Assembly (NCBI RefSeq): GCF_050750585.1
Contig: NZ_JBOJLM010000005.1
Coordinates: 223,202-287,201 of the forward strand
DNA: 64,000 nt
Source of the DNA: Salinimicrobium sp050750585
GTDB lineage: Bacteria; Bacteroidota; Bacteroidia; Flavobacteriales; Flavobacteriaceae
Reading direction: 5' to 3'
Shown here: piece after piece, positions 26,287 through 34,250 of the stretch
Position numbering within the stretch: the first letter of the stretch is position 1
Layout: every line of letters starts with the position of its first letter
Notes under the pieces: model-generated
Database searches by the model: none
What the model was told of the DNA's origin: nothing
The model's input: only the letters and a program-made list of their open reading frames with translations
Made by a program: the position numbers and the translations under genes

Positions 26287-27126
26287 TTAGATTTTGCATA
26301 GTTCAAGTGAATCTTCCAGAATTCTTTTGTGTCGGGAGTTGGGAATCCCTACTTTATCCAACAAGTTCGGACTTTCGTGGAGTTCTTTACAGAGAACAAT
26401 GCCTTCATCCAATAATTTTGTTTTCTCAGCTTTCGTTAAACTTGTTAAGGCTGTTAAGGGGTGCAATCCCGCCTGGTCAATTCTATCTTTGAGTCCACTC
26501 TCCTTTGGATAATCCCAACTGGTCATTAGCAGGCCAACACAATTGCCATAGTTTATGGCATCAGATGTAAAACGTGTATTGGTATATAAACCTCCTTTGT
26601 GGATTTTGTTCTGGTGACCCTTTTTACGTCTCCACTGTTTTTCCACATCTAAAAAACGGGAATGGATGTACAAAGGAATTTTTACATTGCAAAACCTGCC
26701 TTGATCACTATGGTATTTACATTCAATCATATAATGTTTTTCACCTTTTTGCGCTATCACATCCACTTCATGCTGAACGCAATTGCCTTGTACAATCACA
26801 CCAACCTTTGTTTCAAATCCTTCGTGTGCCAATAATTTGCCTACCAACTTTTCAAATGGGAAGCCAGAAGGGCCTAATTCCATCAATGCCTTTTTAAGCT
26901 TGTATTTAAAGGCACTTACTCTCGATTTTGCCTTAAGCATTTTAAACGCTGCCTCATAGATCCTTTTAGTGGTCATCCCTTCTTCAAGCTGTTCATACAC
27001 CTTATGAGCTATATCCTTAACAATAACCTCATTTGCTCCCGCCCGCCTAAGGGAATTGATGAGTTTTTCAATTTGGAAATCCTCATACTCACCCGAAGAC
27101 TTTTTAACCAGGACTGATCTTTTCAT
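26287..27126 (-). CDS. ATP-cone plus Mrr-type restriction endonuclease fusion
   Basis: About 279 residues. The N-terminal about 85 residues form an ATP-cone: 'VLVKKSSGEYEDFQIEKLIN' and 'RAGANEVIVKDIAHKVYEQL', as in ribonucleotide reductase regulatory domains. A Mrr-like nuclease follows: 'FEKLVGKLLAHEGFETKVGV', then 'HEVDVIAQKGEKHYMIECKY' with the D-x(n)-ExK catalytic pattern. The ATG at 27126 is preferred to GTG 27132, which overlaps the UspA stop. The architecture suggests a nuclease gated by ATP/dATP, in an operon about nucleotide supply. Confidence 0.85.
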   Translation of the reverse strand: MKRSVLVKKSSGEYEDFQIEKLINSLRRAGANEVIVKDIAHKVYEQLEEGMTTKRIYEAAFKMLKAKSRVSAFKYKLKKALMELGPSGFPFEKLVGKLLAHEGFETKVGVIVQGNCVQHEVDVIAQKGEKHYMIECKYHSDQGRFCNVKIPLYIHSRFLDVEKQWRRKKGHQNKIHKGGLYTNTRFTSDAINYGNCVGLLMTSWDYPKESGLKDRIDQAGLHPLTALTSLTKAEKTKLLDEGIVLCKELHESPNLLDKVGIPNSRHKRILEDSLELCKI

Positions 27127-27128
27127 AG

Positions 27129-27959
27129 TCACATTTTAATTGTCATAACGGGCAATTCAGAATGGTTGGTTACCTTTTCAACGGTGCTACTGGAGAAGAG
27201 ACTTAAAAATCCCGTGCGCCCGTGCGTACACATGGCAATAAGATCCACATTTTTGTAGATCAAAAAATCATTTATTCCTTCCTCTACACCCGATTCGTTA
27301 TAGACATTCATTGAGTAAGTTGTGAGCCCTGGGAAATTTTCAAGGAAATCTTTTATAGGTTGCAGACTCTTTTCAATACTATTATAATCTGTTGTAGTAT
27401 TCACCTTTAATAAATGGATACGTGCATCACATTTTTCAGCAAGTGATTTTACGTGTTGAAATTCTTCTGTCACATCTTCTTTAAAATCTGAGACAAACAA
27501 AATGTCTTTAAAAGGAAAAGAAACATCCTTATCTTTAACTACGATGACAGGCACCTCGGCTTTTCTCACTATTTCTTCTACATTGCTTCCCAGTAATTCA
27601 CGAATTCCTCCTTTTGTGCCACTACTACCGGTAACTATAAAATCATGTTCAAAATGACCGCAGTGGCTTAGGATGTTGCTTATTTCACCATTATATTCCA
27701 AAAAGGTTCTGCATTTAAGTCCAAGGCCCTCTGCTTTTTTTTCTAATTCTCTCAAATCTGCCTTCGCGCTGCCAATCTTTAATTTTGTTTCGGGGTATAG
27801 ATCTTCCTTCTGTTTGTCCAGTCGAACCCAGTCAACCGGGGTTTTTACGTAATGGAAGAAATGGATTTCCGAATTGTAAAATTTAGCCATTTTGAGCCCC
27901 AGCTCCTCTGCTTTTTGACAATTTTCAGAAAAATTGGTAGGTACAAGTATATTGTTCAT
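27129..27959 (-). CDS. Tandem-domain universal stress protein (UspA family)
   Basis: A 276-residue protein with two Usp domains. Each ends in the ATP-binding pattern: 'VTGSSGTKGGIRELLGSNVE' in the first and 'CTHGRTGFLSLFSSSTVEKV' in the second (G-x2-G-x9-G-S/T). The N-terminus 'NNILVPTNFSENCQKAEELG' is typical. Usp proteins bind ATP and respond to energy or redox stress. It lies 2 nt upstream of the ATP-cone nuclease start and 16 nt downstream of the P-II gene, all cotranscribed. Confidence 0.9.
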   Translation of the reverse strand: MNNILVPTNFSENCQKAEELGLKMAKFYNSEIHFFHYVKTPVDWVRLDKQKEDLYPETKLKIGSAKADLRELEKKAEGLGLKCRTFLEYNGEISNILSHCGHFEHDFIVTGSSGTKGGIRELLGSNVEEIVRKAEVPVIVVKDKDVSFPFKDILFVSDFKEDVTEEFQHVKSLAEKCDARIHLLKVNTTTDYNSIEKSLQPIKDFLENFPGLTTYSMNVYNESGVEEGINDFLIYKNVDLIAMCTHGRTGFLSLFSSSTVEKVTNHSELPVMTIKM

Positions 27960-27975
27960 AATTTAAAATTATTAG

Positions 27976-28311
27976 TTATTTCACATTATCGTTTTTGGTA
28001 TTTTTTATCTTAAATATATCCTGGACATCAGAAACATATATGAGACCATCACCACTTTTTCCTGTTTTGCCATTTTGACGAACGATGTCACAAATAGCCG
28101 CCACTTTACTGTCCTCACAGACGATTTCCAGTTTATAGATCTTGCTGTGGAGGAATGGTAGTTTGAGGGAAGGCCAATCTTCTCCAGGATCTGTGTAATC
28201 GCCGGTTCCTTCTCCCTCAAAGACTGTTAAACAGCAATGGCCCTCTCTCCTCAAGGAAGAAATCACCTCCTTAATTTTATTTGGCCGTATGAATGCTTTT
28301 ATTTCTTTCAT
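27976..28311 (-). CDS. P-II-family signal protein with atypical T-loop
   Basis: A 111-residue P-II protein: 'KEIKAFIRPNKIKEVISSLR' at the N-terminus and the C-terminal signature 'KTGKSGDGLIYVSDVQDIF'. The T-loop is acidic and aromatic (EGEGTGDYTDPGEDW) and lacks the uridylylated Tyr of GlnB/GlnK in its usual context. P-II proteins sense ATP/ADP and 2-oxoglutarate. No ammonium transporter is adjacent, so this copy may read adenylate energy charge for the salvage operon rather than nitrogen status (inference). Confidence 0.85.
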   Translation of the reverse strand: MKEIKAFIRPNKIKEVISSLRREGHCCLTVFEGEGTGDYTDPGEDWPSLKLPFLHSKIYKLEIVCEDSKVAAICDIVRQNGKTGKSGDGLIYVSDVQDIFKIKNTKNDNVK

Positions 28312-28338
28312 AACCTCTTATTTATTGTTATTGATAAA

Positions 28339-29349
28339 TCATATTCCTAACGTGCGGTTGGTTTTAAGTATGGATACGTGCCCATCTTCTATGATACCTG
28401 TGAGTGCTCTTATCGCATCAATAGTTTCGGGGATTACAATAGCCTGGTTGTCTACCACATAGGCATAGAAGAGTTCGTCTCCCTGTACTTTCAACATATC
28501 CTCCCAAAGTGCAACTTCGTACATGTCCCCCCAGGGTCTTCCCATATCCAGGAACATTTCTTTTATAGTATTGTTTGAAACCAAACCCTGCTCGTACCGA
28601 ATCATCTTAATTCTTGTCGACGTTTTAAAAGCATTTAAAACTTCATCTTTTGAGGCCTTTTTTGTCAGTCGCACATTCCAGTAGTGCATATGGCTCAGGG
28701 TTTCAGGTACTTTTACTGCAGCAGTAATAACATCCAGTTCGGGATCTACACTTTGAGCATCGGGACCCTGATGACTGGGAATATCTTTTTCAGGAACCAT
28801 TGTATTCATGATTCCCCCCATATGGCTTTCCCAGGGATCTGTTGCTCTTCGTAAAAGAGTACCGCGGGCACTTTGTAACAGATTTGCCCTTTTTAGAGCC
28901 GTAAGAGTTCTTAAAATGGAGGTGGTGTTGCACGAAACCACCCGCGTAGCATCTATGTTTAGAGCGGTTTGGTAATTGTTTTCGGCACTGAAGGAATGGC
29001 CCGCAGTTTCATGCTTTTCACCTCCTTGTACAATAAATTTTTTACCTTGACTTTTGTATCGTTCTACGTTTTTTGCGGCAACTTTTTTAGGGGTGCAATC
29101 CACAACCAGGTCCACCTGATCTAAAAGCTCTGTCATTCCGCCTTTAACGGAGAATCCGGCGTTTTTCATTTCCTTTTCTGCTTCTTGTGTCGCGCTGTAA
29201 ATATTGTAGTTTTTTCTTACCGCATTTTCTATGCGCCAGTCACTTATGATATCACAAATGCCGGTTAACTCCATATCATGTTGTTTGTCAATGGCATCGG
29301 CAACTCTTTTGCCGATGACTCCATAACCTACTACTGCTATTTTTTTCAT
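28339..29349 (-). CDS. Archaeal-type (type II) glyceraldehyde-3-phosphate dehydrogenase
   Basis: About 336 residues. The NAD(P) fold opens 'KKIAVVGYGVIGKRVADAID', and the catalytic Cys lies in 'ATRVVSCNTTSILRTL', the archaeal type rather than the bacterial SCTTNC form. 'LVVDCTPKKVAAKNVERY' and 'LRRATDPWESHMGGIMNT' also match the archaeal branch. I use the ATG at 29349; one three codons upstream is also possible. It converts glyceraldehyde 3-phosphate and 1,3-bisphosphoglycerate and is probably an acquired second GAPDH. It leads the operon that includes AMP phosphorylase. Confidence 0.9.
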   Translation of the reverse strand: MKKIAVVGYGVIGKRVADAIDKQHDMELTGICDIISDWRIENAVRKNYNIYSATQEAEKEMKNAGFSVKGGMTELLDQVDLVVDCTPKKVAAKNVERYKSQGKKFIVQGGEKHETAGHSFSAENNYQTALNIDATRVVSCNTTSILRTLTALKRANLLQSARGTLLRRATDPWESHMGGIMNTMVPEKDIPSHQGPDAQSVDPELDVITAAVKVPETLSHMHYWNVRLTKKASKDEVLNAFKTSTRIKMIRYEQGLVSNNTIKEMFLDMGRPWGDMYEVALWEDMLKVQGDELFYAYVVDNQAIVIPETIDAIRALTGIIEDGHVSILKTNRTLGI

Positions 29350-29514
29350 GACTTCCAATTTTTTAATTTGATCTTGTTCCTTTGTTTCACATTACTTTCG
29401 TGTTTAAAGTAACCTGATTATGCTTTGGATGTACCAGGCGAGTGGCTTATCTCGATTAAAAGTGTATTTCAAGTAGATCCTTAATTACAAAAGCATTAAA
29501 TGCAGCAGTATCCT

Positions 29515-29787
29515 TTAACCTTTTACTTGAGCATTATAAAATGCCGCTACACAAGCACCGATTAGCCAGCTTAAGATGAAAACCTGGATAATTCCAAAGA
29601 ACACCTCCAGTACAGGCACATCCATTCTTATTATACTACTTGTGTCCAGTCCGTGTAAAAGACTGTTAAAGAACTTTACTGTTCCTTCCCGCCCCACTGT
29701 GGCCATCACCAGTACACACCCCACATAAAGGAGAGCTCCGGTAAGACCGAGTGCCAAACCAAATTTTTTTATGTTTAATCGATACAT
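29515..29787 (-). CDS. DUF5676-like membrane protein
   Basis: A 90-residue protein with two helices (about 9-30 and 61-85): 'FGLALGLTGALLYVGCVLVM' and 'VFFGIIQVFILSWLIGACVA', separated by the conserved 'GREGTVKFFNSLLHGLDTSS'. The family is common near copper-resistance genes in Bacteroidota and Proteobacteria; its function is unknown. It is the third gene of a small membrane-protein operon. Confidence 0.8.
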   Translation of the reverse strand: MYRLNIKKFGLALGLTGALLYVGCVLVMATVGREGTVKFFNSLLHGLDTSSIIRMDVPVLEVFFGIIQVFILSWLIGACVAAFYNAQVKG

Positions 29788-29804
29788 ATTTTCAGATTTT
29801 AAAA

Positions 29805-30017
29805 TTATTTATCCGATTCTAATAGCTTCTTTTGTTCTTCGAACTGTTCCTTCGAAATTTCGCCACGTGCAAATCGTTTTCTTAGGATGTCCAGTGGTTC
29901 TTCTCTTCTTGTTTTTTTTCCCCATTGTGTTGGTATCATGAAAACCCAGATAAGAAAAACTATCCAGATGAACCACCAGATGAGGTGCATTCCAAAAAAT
30001 CCATCATAATTGTGCAT
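29805..30017 (-). CDS. SHOCT-domain membrane protein
   Basis: A 70-residue protein: one membrane helix (MHLIWWFIWIVFLIWVFMIP) then a C-terminal SHOCT motif 'LDILRKRFARGEISKEQFEE'. SHOCT is a short oligomerisation motif found at protein C-termini. It lies 4 nt after the preceding small membrane gene. Proteins of this exact layout frequently accompany copper-homeostasis genes. Confidence 0.85.
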   Translation of the reverse strand: MHNYDGFFGMHLIWWFIWIVFLIWVFMIPTQWGKKTRREEPLDILRKRFARGEISKEQFEEQKKLLESDK

Positions 30018-30021
30018 GTCT

Positions 30022-30258
30022 TTATTTTTTTTGATGTTGGTTTGTTACTTGATCTTTGCTTTTTTTCTTTAAATTCTCATCGGTTAACCCGTGAGTATGA
30101 TCTCCATGCCGCATAGGCATCATTAGATGTATGGCAAACATTATGATGATAAATGTGAAAAGCCAGACATCACCACCCAATCCAATTGATGGGGCCAAAA
30201 AGATGAGCAAAAGAGGTAAAACACATCCGATGATCATCCATAACCAGTGATTTTTCAT
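30022..30258 (-). CDS. Small membrane protein (DUF2933-like layout)
   Basis: A 78-residue protein with two helices (about 5-25 and 30-48) and a charged, Gln/Lys-rich tail (TDENLKKKSKDQVTNQHQKK). A short Met/His segment (HLMMPMRHGDHTHG) follows helix 2 and could bind metal. The arrangement recalls DUF2933 proteins, but the match is loose. It is the first gene of the three-gene small membrane operon. Confidence 0.6.
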   Translation of the reverse strand: MKNHWLWMIIGCVLPLLLIFLAPSIGLGGDVWLFTFIIIMFAIHLMMPMRHGDHTHGLTDENLKKKSKDQVTNQHQKK

Positions 30259-30408
30259 TTTAATTTATTTTAATGATTAAACAATTACTTCACAGAGTAT
30301 ATTATAAGTTAACAAAAAAGATGTTTTAAAAACATGATATTGCTCAATTCTGCCCAACATTCAATACTCTTTGTTGACTGTATAGGTTATTTTCTCATCT
30401 ATTTATCT

Positions 30409-32808
30409 TTAGTTTTGTTGATATTGAATCACTTTAGTTGATTTATTGGAAATTGTAAAAGATTGTTTCTTAAATTGAATTTTTATGTCGGATTCAACTT
30501 CATCCAGAAGCTCTATTCGACAACTATTGGCCGAAAAGTTTAACTGTAACCATACACCTCTATAATTGATCTTCATACTGAGGGAATTTATCTCTTTGGG
30601 TAATTGGGGATTTAGCCAAAGCACATCATTTCGGATCTCCAAACCTGTAAAACACCTTTGTACAATATCTATGGTACCTGCCATAGCGCCCAGATGTATA
30701 CCCTCGGGTGTGGTGCCGCCCTGCACATCTTCAAAATCACTAACAAGTGCCTCTCTGAAACAATGCCAAGCACATTTACGATCGGATCTGGCCACAACCC
30801 AGGAGCGAACTATTCGGCTAAGAGTAGAACCATCTGAGGTTCGGGTAGCATAATAGTTAATATTATCAGGAATGTTGGATGTATTGAAATCATACCCTAA
30901 ACCTTTAAATAGCTGTACTAATTGTTCAGAAGAAAAAAGATAAAAGAGCATAAGCACATCTGCCTGCTTTGAAGCCTTGTAGCGATTAACAGAGTCACCC
31001 TCGGCATCTAATATTCGGTCAAGCCGGTGAATATCGCTGTACCTTTTTCGATAGACTTCCCAGTCGAAATCCTCCAACCGTTCATAGCCTTCAAACTGGG
31101 CGATGATCCCTTTTTCAATAAATGGAATAAATAATTTGCTTCCCATTTCTTTCCACTTTTCCAACTCCCTGTCATCCAACTGCAGCTCTTGTTTTAAGAC
31201 TTCCCGACGGGTAATTCCAATTAAATCAAATGCTTTAAGGGTATGGGAAAAAAGCCAGGAAGCCATGACATTGGTGTAGGCATTGTTATTTATTCCTGGG
31301 CTATCATTTCCAGGATAGGCGGTATGAAATTCGTCGGGGCCTACTACTCCTTTTATTTCGTAGCGCTTTTTTAAATCGCACCAGCTGGCCAGTTCAGCAA
31401 AGAGACGAGCGATTTCAATTAACATCTCAGCACCGTAAAATTTCATGAAGTTTTTATCTGCCGTCACTTCATAATATTGCCAGATATTATAAGCTATAGA
31501 GAGATTAACATGACGCTGGAGGTATGTATTGTCTGGAACCCATTGTCCAGATTTCGGGTTTAAATGAACCACCTGGCTTTCTTCCCGTCCATTGCTTCCG
31601 CTTTGCCAGGGAAACATAGCTCCATCATAACCTTCCCTTTTAGCGAGTTTTTTAGCTTCTTCTAAGCGTTTATATCGATAGAGGAGCAGGGAACGGGTAA
31701 GGTCAGGTAGGCGGTAATTAAGAATTGGGAATATGAATAACTCATCCCAGAAAATATGGCCACGATAAGCCTCTCCATGCCAACCTCGCGCCGGTAATCC
31801 AACATCCCGACCAATGGTAAGTTTAGAAGCCGTTTGAAGCAAATGAAAAATATGTAATCTGAGGAGGAGCTGAGAGTTTCCCGATGCATTGACGAAAATA
31901 TCAAACTTGTTCCACAATCTTTTCCAGGCTTCAGAATGTCTTCTTTTTACAACAGAAAAATCTGCCTGACCATTTACTTGCTTCAAAGCATCGTTGAGCG
32001 GTTCACTTATTGCATCGTCTTTGGAGGTAAAAAGGGACACCGTTTTTTCTATAGAAACTTGTTCTCCCAGAGTCACGTGAAAAGTGAATATTTCACCAAT
32101 TACCTCTTTTCCCCGAAAAAATTTTCGTATTACATCCAGCTTTTGAGTTTTAGAAAAAATAACGCATTTAGCTGCCTGAGCCATATAGAGGAGGGATTGA
32201 TTCGTTTGAACCAGAATGTAAATGGCATTTTCTGCTTCTCCTTTTTTAATTATTTTTAGATGCTGATTCTTTAAAGGTTTATATCGTTTTACGCCCTCAT
32301 TTTTTGTTGATCCGTCAAGGGTAGAGCGTACTTCTACCATTCCGGACCAGTTTACCGGCACAAAATCCCATTTTATGGCGGCAAGGTGAGGATTATCCAT
32401 ACTTACCAGTCTTGTACTGATAATCCTTGTTTCCCGCTGTTGTTCATCGATGAAGTGCATCTCCCTTCTCAGGATACCTGCAGAGATATCAAGTTCCTGA
32501 ACATAATTCAAGACCTGTAATTTTTCTAACTGAAACCAATTCTTATCTCCTTCCAGCCTGAAGCTAAGGTGCAGCCAGTTAGGCCAATTGACCAGGTCTT
32601 CATTTTCAATGGTCTTTCCTGCTACTCGCGATTTGAGCCTGTTGTAACCACCTTGCAGGTATGTGCCCGGGTAATGAGTGCCATCAGCTTTTGATTCTTC
32701 TGCTGCTCCCCTGGTGGCGAAATAGCCATTGCCAAGGGTACATAGAGCTTCCCGGAGACCCTCTTGTTCTTTTCTTAAACCGTCATATTTCAGCTTCCAG
32801 TTTTGCAT
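30409..32808 (-). CDS. Glycoside hydrolase family 65 disaccharide phosphorylase
   Basis: A 799-residue protein, the usual length for GH65. The N-terminal beta-sandwich begins near 'EGLREALCTLGNGYFATRGA', the catalytic (alpha/alpha)6 barrel includes 'RGWHGEAYRGHIFWDELFIF', and the general acid Glu lies in 'VVGPDEFHTAYPGNDSPGIN' (about residue 490). The phosphate-binding part is near 'TTPEGIHLGAMAGTID'. Family members phosphorolyse trehalose, maltose, kojibiose or nigerose, yielding beta-glucose 1-phosphate. No transporter or mutase is adjacent, so substrate is open. Confidence 0.9.
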   Translation of the reverse strand: MQNWKLKYDGLRKEQEGLREALCTLGNGYFATRGAAEESKADGTHYPGTYLQGGYNRLKSRVAGKTIENEDLVNWPNWLHLSFRLEGDKNWFQLEKLQVLNYVQELDISAGILRREMHFIDEQQRETRIISTRLVSMDNPHLAAIKWDFVPVNWSGMVEVRSTLDGSTKNEGVKRYKPLKNQHLKIIKKGEAENAIYILVQTNQSLLYMAQAAKCVIFSKTQKLDVIRKFFRGKEVIGEIFTFHVTLGEQVSIEKTVSLFTSKDDAISEPLNDALKQVNGQADFSVVKRRHSEAWKRLWNKFDIFVNASGNSQLLLRLHIFHLLQTASKLTIGRDVGLPARGWHGEAYRGHIFWDELFIFPILNYRLPDLTRSLLLYRYKRLEEAKKLAKREGYDGAMFPWQSGSNGREESQVVHLNPKSGQWVPDNTYLQRHVNLSIAYNIWQYYEVTADKNFMKFYGAEMLIEIARLFAELASWCDLKKRYEIKGVVGPDEFHTAYPGNDSPGINNNAYTNVMASWLFSHTLKAFDLIGITRREVLKQELQLDDRELEKWKEMGSKLFIPFIEKGIIAQFEGYERLEDFDWEVYRKRYSDIHRLDRILDAEGDSVNRYKASKQADVLMLFYLFSSEQLVQLFKGLGYDFNTSNIPDNINYYATRTSDGSTLSRIVRSWVVARSDRKCAWHCFREALVSDFEDVQGGTTPEGIHLGAMAGTIDIVQRCFTGLEIRNDVLWLNPQLPKEINSLSMKINYRGVWLQLNFSANSCRIELLDEVESDIKIQFKKQSFTISNKSTKVIQYQQN

Positions 32809-32978
32809 AGCTTCTATTATTTTTTTAAACTTTCTGACGATCTAAGTTTCTAGAGGCCGCCATCACCTACATAACATTCTGATCATGTTTATAATACCAT
32901 TAATTCTCCTTACAGTTAATACCTCTAAAGTTCATATTCCAATTGTTTTTCCAATATTTAATAGGTAATCTTTTTCTC

Positions 32979-33353
32979 TTAATGACTTACTCCAATAATC
33001 ATAGCTGCCGTCATTCCTAAAACCATTACGATGCCGCCGACTGGAGCCAGGCCCATGTGCATCCAGTTTGTAGACCTTCTTTTTTGTTGGGATTTATGAA
33101 ACTTTTCTGGATTCTTTCTAAAAACTGTCAGACATTCTTCAGAATCAAAATAGTGCGTGTTTTCCATGTATTTAAAGTTTATAGCACTTTTCTCGCTAAC
33201 GACTACCCCACATACAGGATCCACGTGTTGACCTTGAGCTAAATCTATACGGCTGCTGCTACAAGAGGTGAAGGTGAGCAGGGCGGTAATCCAAATCAAG
33301 AGTATGATTAGAAAATTTCTTTTTCTGAGGGTGCTCGCAAAAATCGATTTCAT
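32979..33353 (-). CDS. YHS-domain membrane lipoprotein
   Basis: A 124-residue protein with a lipoprotein-like signal (LLTFTSC near residue 31), a YHS metal-binding domain ('HVDPVCGVVVSEKSAINFKY', then 'YFDSEECLTVFRKNPEKFH'), and a C-terminal helix ('LAPVGGIVMVLGMTAAMIIG'). YHS domains bind copper or other soft metals. It is the first gene downstream of a 53-residue basic protein gene and near the cusABC-like set. Confidence 0.8.
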   Translation of the reverse strand: MKSIFASTLRKRNFLIILLIWITALLTFTSCSSSRIDLAQGQHVDPVCGVVVSEKSAINFKYMENTHYFDSEECLTVFRKNPEKFHKSQQKRRSTNWMHMGLAPVGGIVMVLGMTAAMIIGVSH

Positions 33354-33384
33354 CTTTTTATTTTTACTATTTTTTATTCCACCA

Positions 33385-33546
33385 CTATAAGTACCAGTCT
33401 CTCAAAAATGCCATGGACAGAGCTAGAAGAAAGAGTATTACGAAAGCACATATTGCCAGAAATTTATCACTCTTTTTGGCCTTGGAACGATACCGCTTTT
33501 TCTTTTTCTTTCTTGATTTTCTCCTTTGTTCCCTGTAAGATCTCAT
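33385..33546 (-). CDS. Basic 53-aa single-pass membrane protein
   Basis: A short minus-strand ORF from ATG at 33546 to TAG at 33385. The N-terminal 27 residues are strongly basic (MRSYREQRRKSRKKKKKRYR), followed by one helix (FLAICAFVILFLLALSMAFL) and a short end (RDWYL). The sharp positive-inside pattern and position between two metal-related genes support it as real, but there is no known family. It starts 181 nt downstream of the lipoprotein gene, after the first hairpin element. Confidence 0.5.
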   Translation of the reverse strand: MRSYREQRRKSRKKKKKRYRSKAKKSDKFLAICAFVILFLLALSMAFLRDWYL

Positions 33547-33646
33547 GATAGAATTTTATGGTACTTATTATCTCTAATTAGTTCAAAATCTTCCTGATCC
33601 TTTTTCGAAAACTTTATTCAAAAAGTGCTGTTGTTCATACATTGTG

Positions 33647-33709
33647 CCTGCCAATGGGCCGGTAACCGATATAGGGGAATGGGAAAAACCTCCGGCCCAT
33701 TTATGCAGG
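33647..33709. ncRNA. Structured element, copy 1 (two-part hairpin)
   Basis: An outer 5-bp stem CCTGC/GCAGG (33647-33651 with 33705-33709) encloses an inner perfect 10-bp stem AATGGGCCGG/CCGGCCCATT (33653-33662 with 33692-33701) and a 29-nt loop. A second element with the same layout lies at 34179-34244, with a compensatory base-pair change in the inner stem. This copy begins 18 nt after the stop of the lipoprotein gene on the minus strand. It may be a 3' processing/stability element, attenuator or binding site; no long U run follows on the minus strand. Confidence 0.6.
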
Positions 33710-33727
33710 ACTTAATATTATCTAACT

Positions 33728-34168
33728 TCAAATTTTTCCTGTTTTCAAAGCTTTTTTGTATGTAGCTTCCGATTTGTAGTAGGCTACTTCGCCTTTTTTG
33801 TTTAGCAGGACAATAAAAGCTTCAGATTTGTCCACGGCCTCGCCGGTTACAGGATCAACAGCCACGCGGGCCGTTTCTTTTTCGTTAAGGGTGTCAACGC
33901 ACATGTTACAACAGCCATAGTAGATCTTACCATTTACACCGATTGGAATCTGGATTTTGGCCATATATGCATCGTTGACCATACATACTAAATTATTTGG
34001 GATCCGATCTCCAATTTTATAATTGTGCTCTGCTTTCACAGTACTTTCTGCTACTTGATTAACCTCCGTTTGCGTTGTTTGCACTTTTTCTTTCTCTTGC
34101 GAATTACAACCGGACAAAAACATTGTACCTATTATCGCTAATGCGAAAATTTTTATTTTAGCTTTCAT
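33728..34168 (-). CDS. Metal-associated lipoprotein with TRASH/YHS-like Cys pair
   Basis: A 146-residue lipoprotein (lipobox MFLSGC, Cys near 21). After a polar linker, the globular part reads 'IPNNLVCMVNDAYMAKIQIP' then 'GKIYYGCCNMCVDTLNE', a Cys-rich pattern resembling TRASH/YHS metal sites, and ends in 'VDPVTGEAVDKSEAFIVLLN'. It is probably periplasmic and binds copper. It is framed on both sides by the two paired hairpin elements and follows a DUF3347 gene. Confidence 0.7.
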   Translation of the reverse strand: MKAKIKIFALAIIGTMFLSGCNSQEKEKVQTTQTEVNQVAESTVKAEHNYKIGDRIPNNLVCMVNDAYMAKIQIPIGVNGKIYYGCCNMCVDTLNEKETARVAVDPVTGEAVDKSEAFIVLLNKKGEVAYYKSEATYKKALKTGKI

Positions 34169-34178
34169 ATTTCTTGCG

Positions 34179-34244
34179 CCTGCTTTATGGACCGGATAAG
34201 TCTTGAGGGGATAGTAGGGGAAACCACCGGTCCACTTACGCAGG
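34179..34244. ncRNA. Structured element, copy 2 (two-part hairpin)
   Basis: The same layout as the element at 33647-33709: an outer CCTGC/GCAGG stem (34179-34183 with 34240-34244) and an inner 8-bp stem TGGACCGG/CCGGTCCA (34188-34195 with 34227-34234). Relative to copy 1, one inner G-C pair is an A-T pair on both strands, a compensated change. On the minus strand both copies also share RTAAR after the first outer arm and GGTTT after the inner arm. It fills nearly the whole 82-nt gap between the DUF3347 stop and the lipoprotein ATG. Confidence 0.65.
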
Positions 34245-34250
34245 TCTTTT

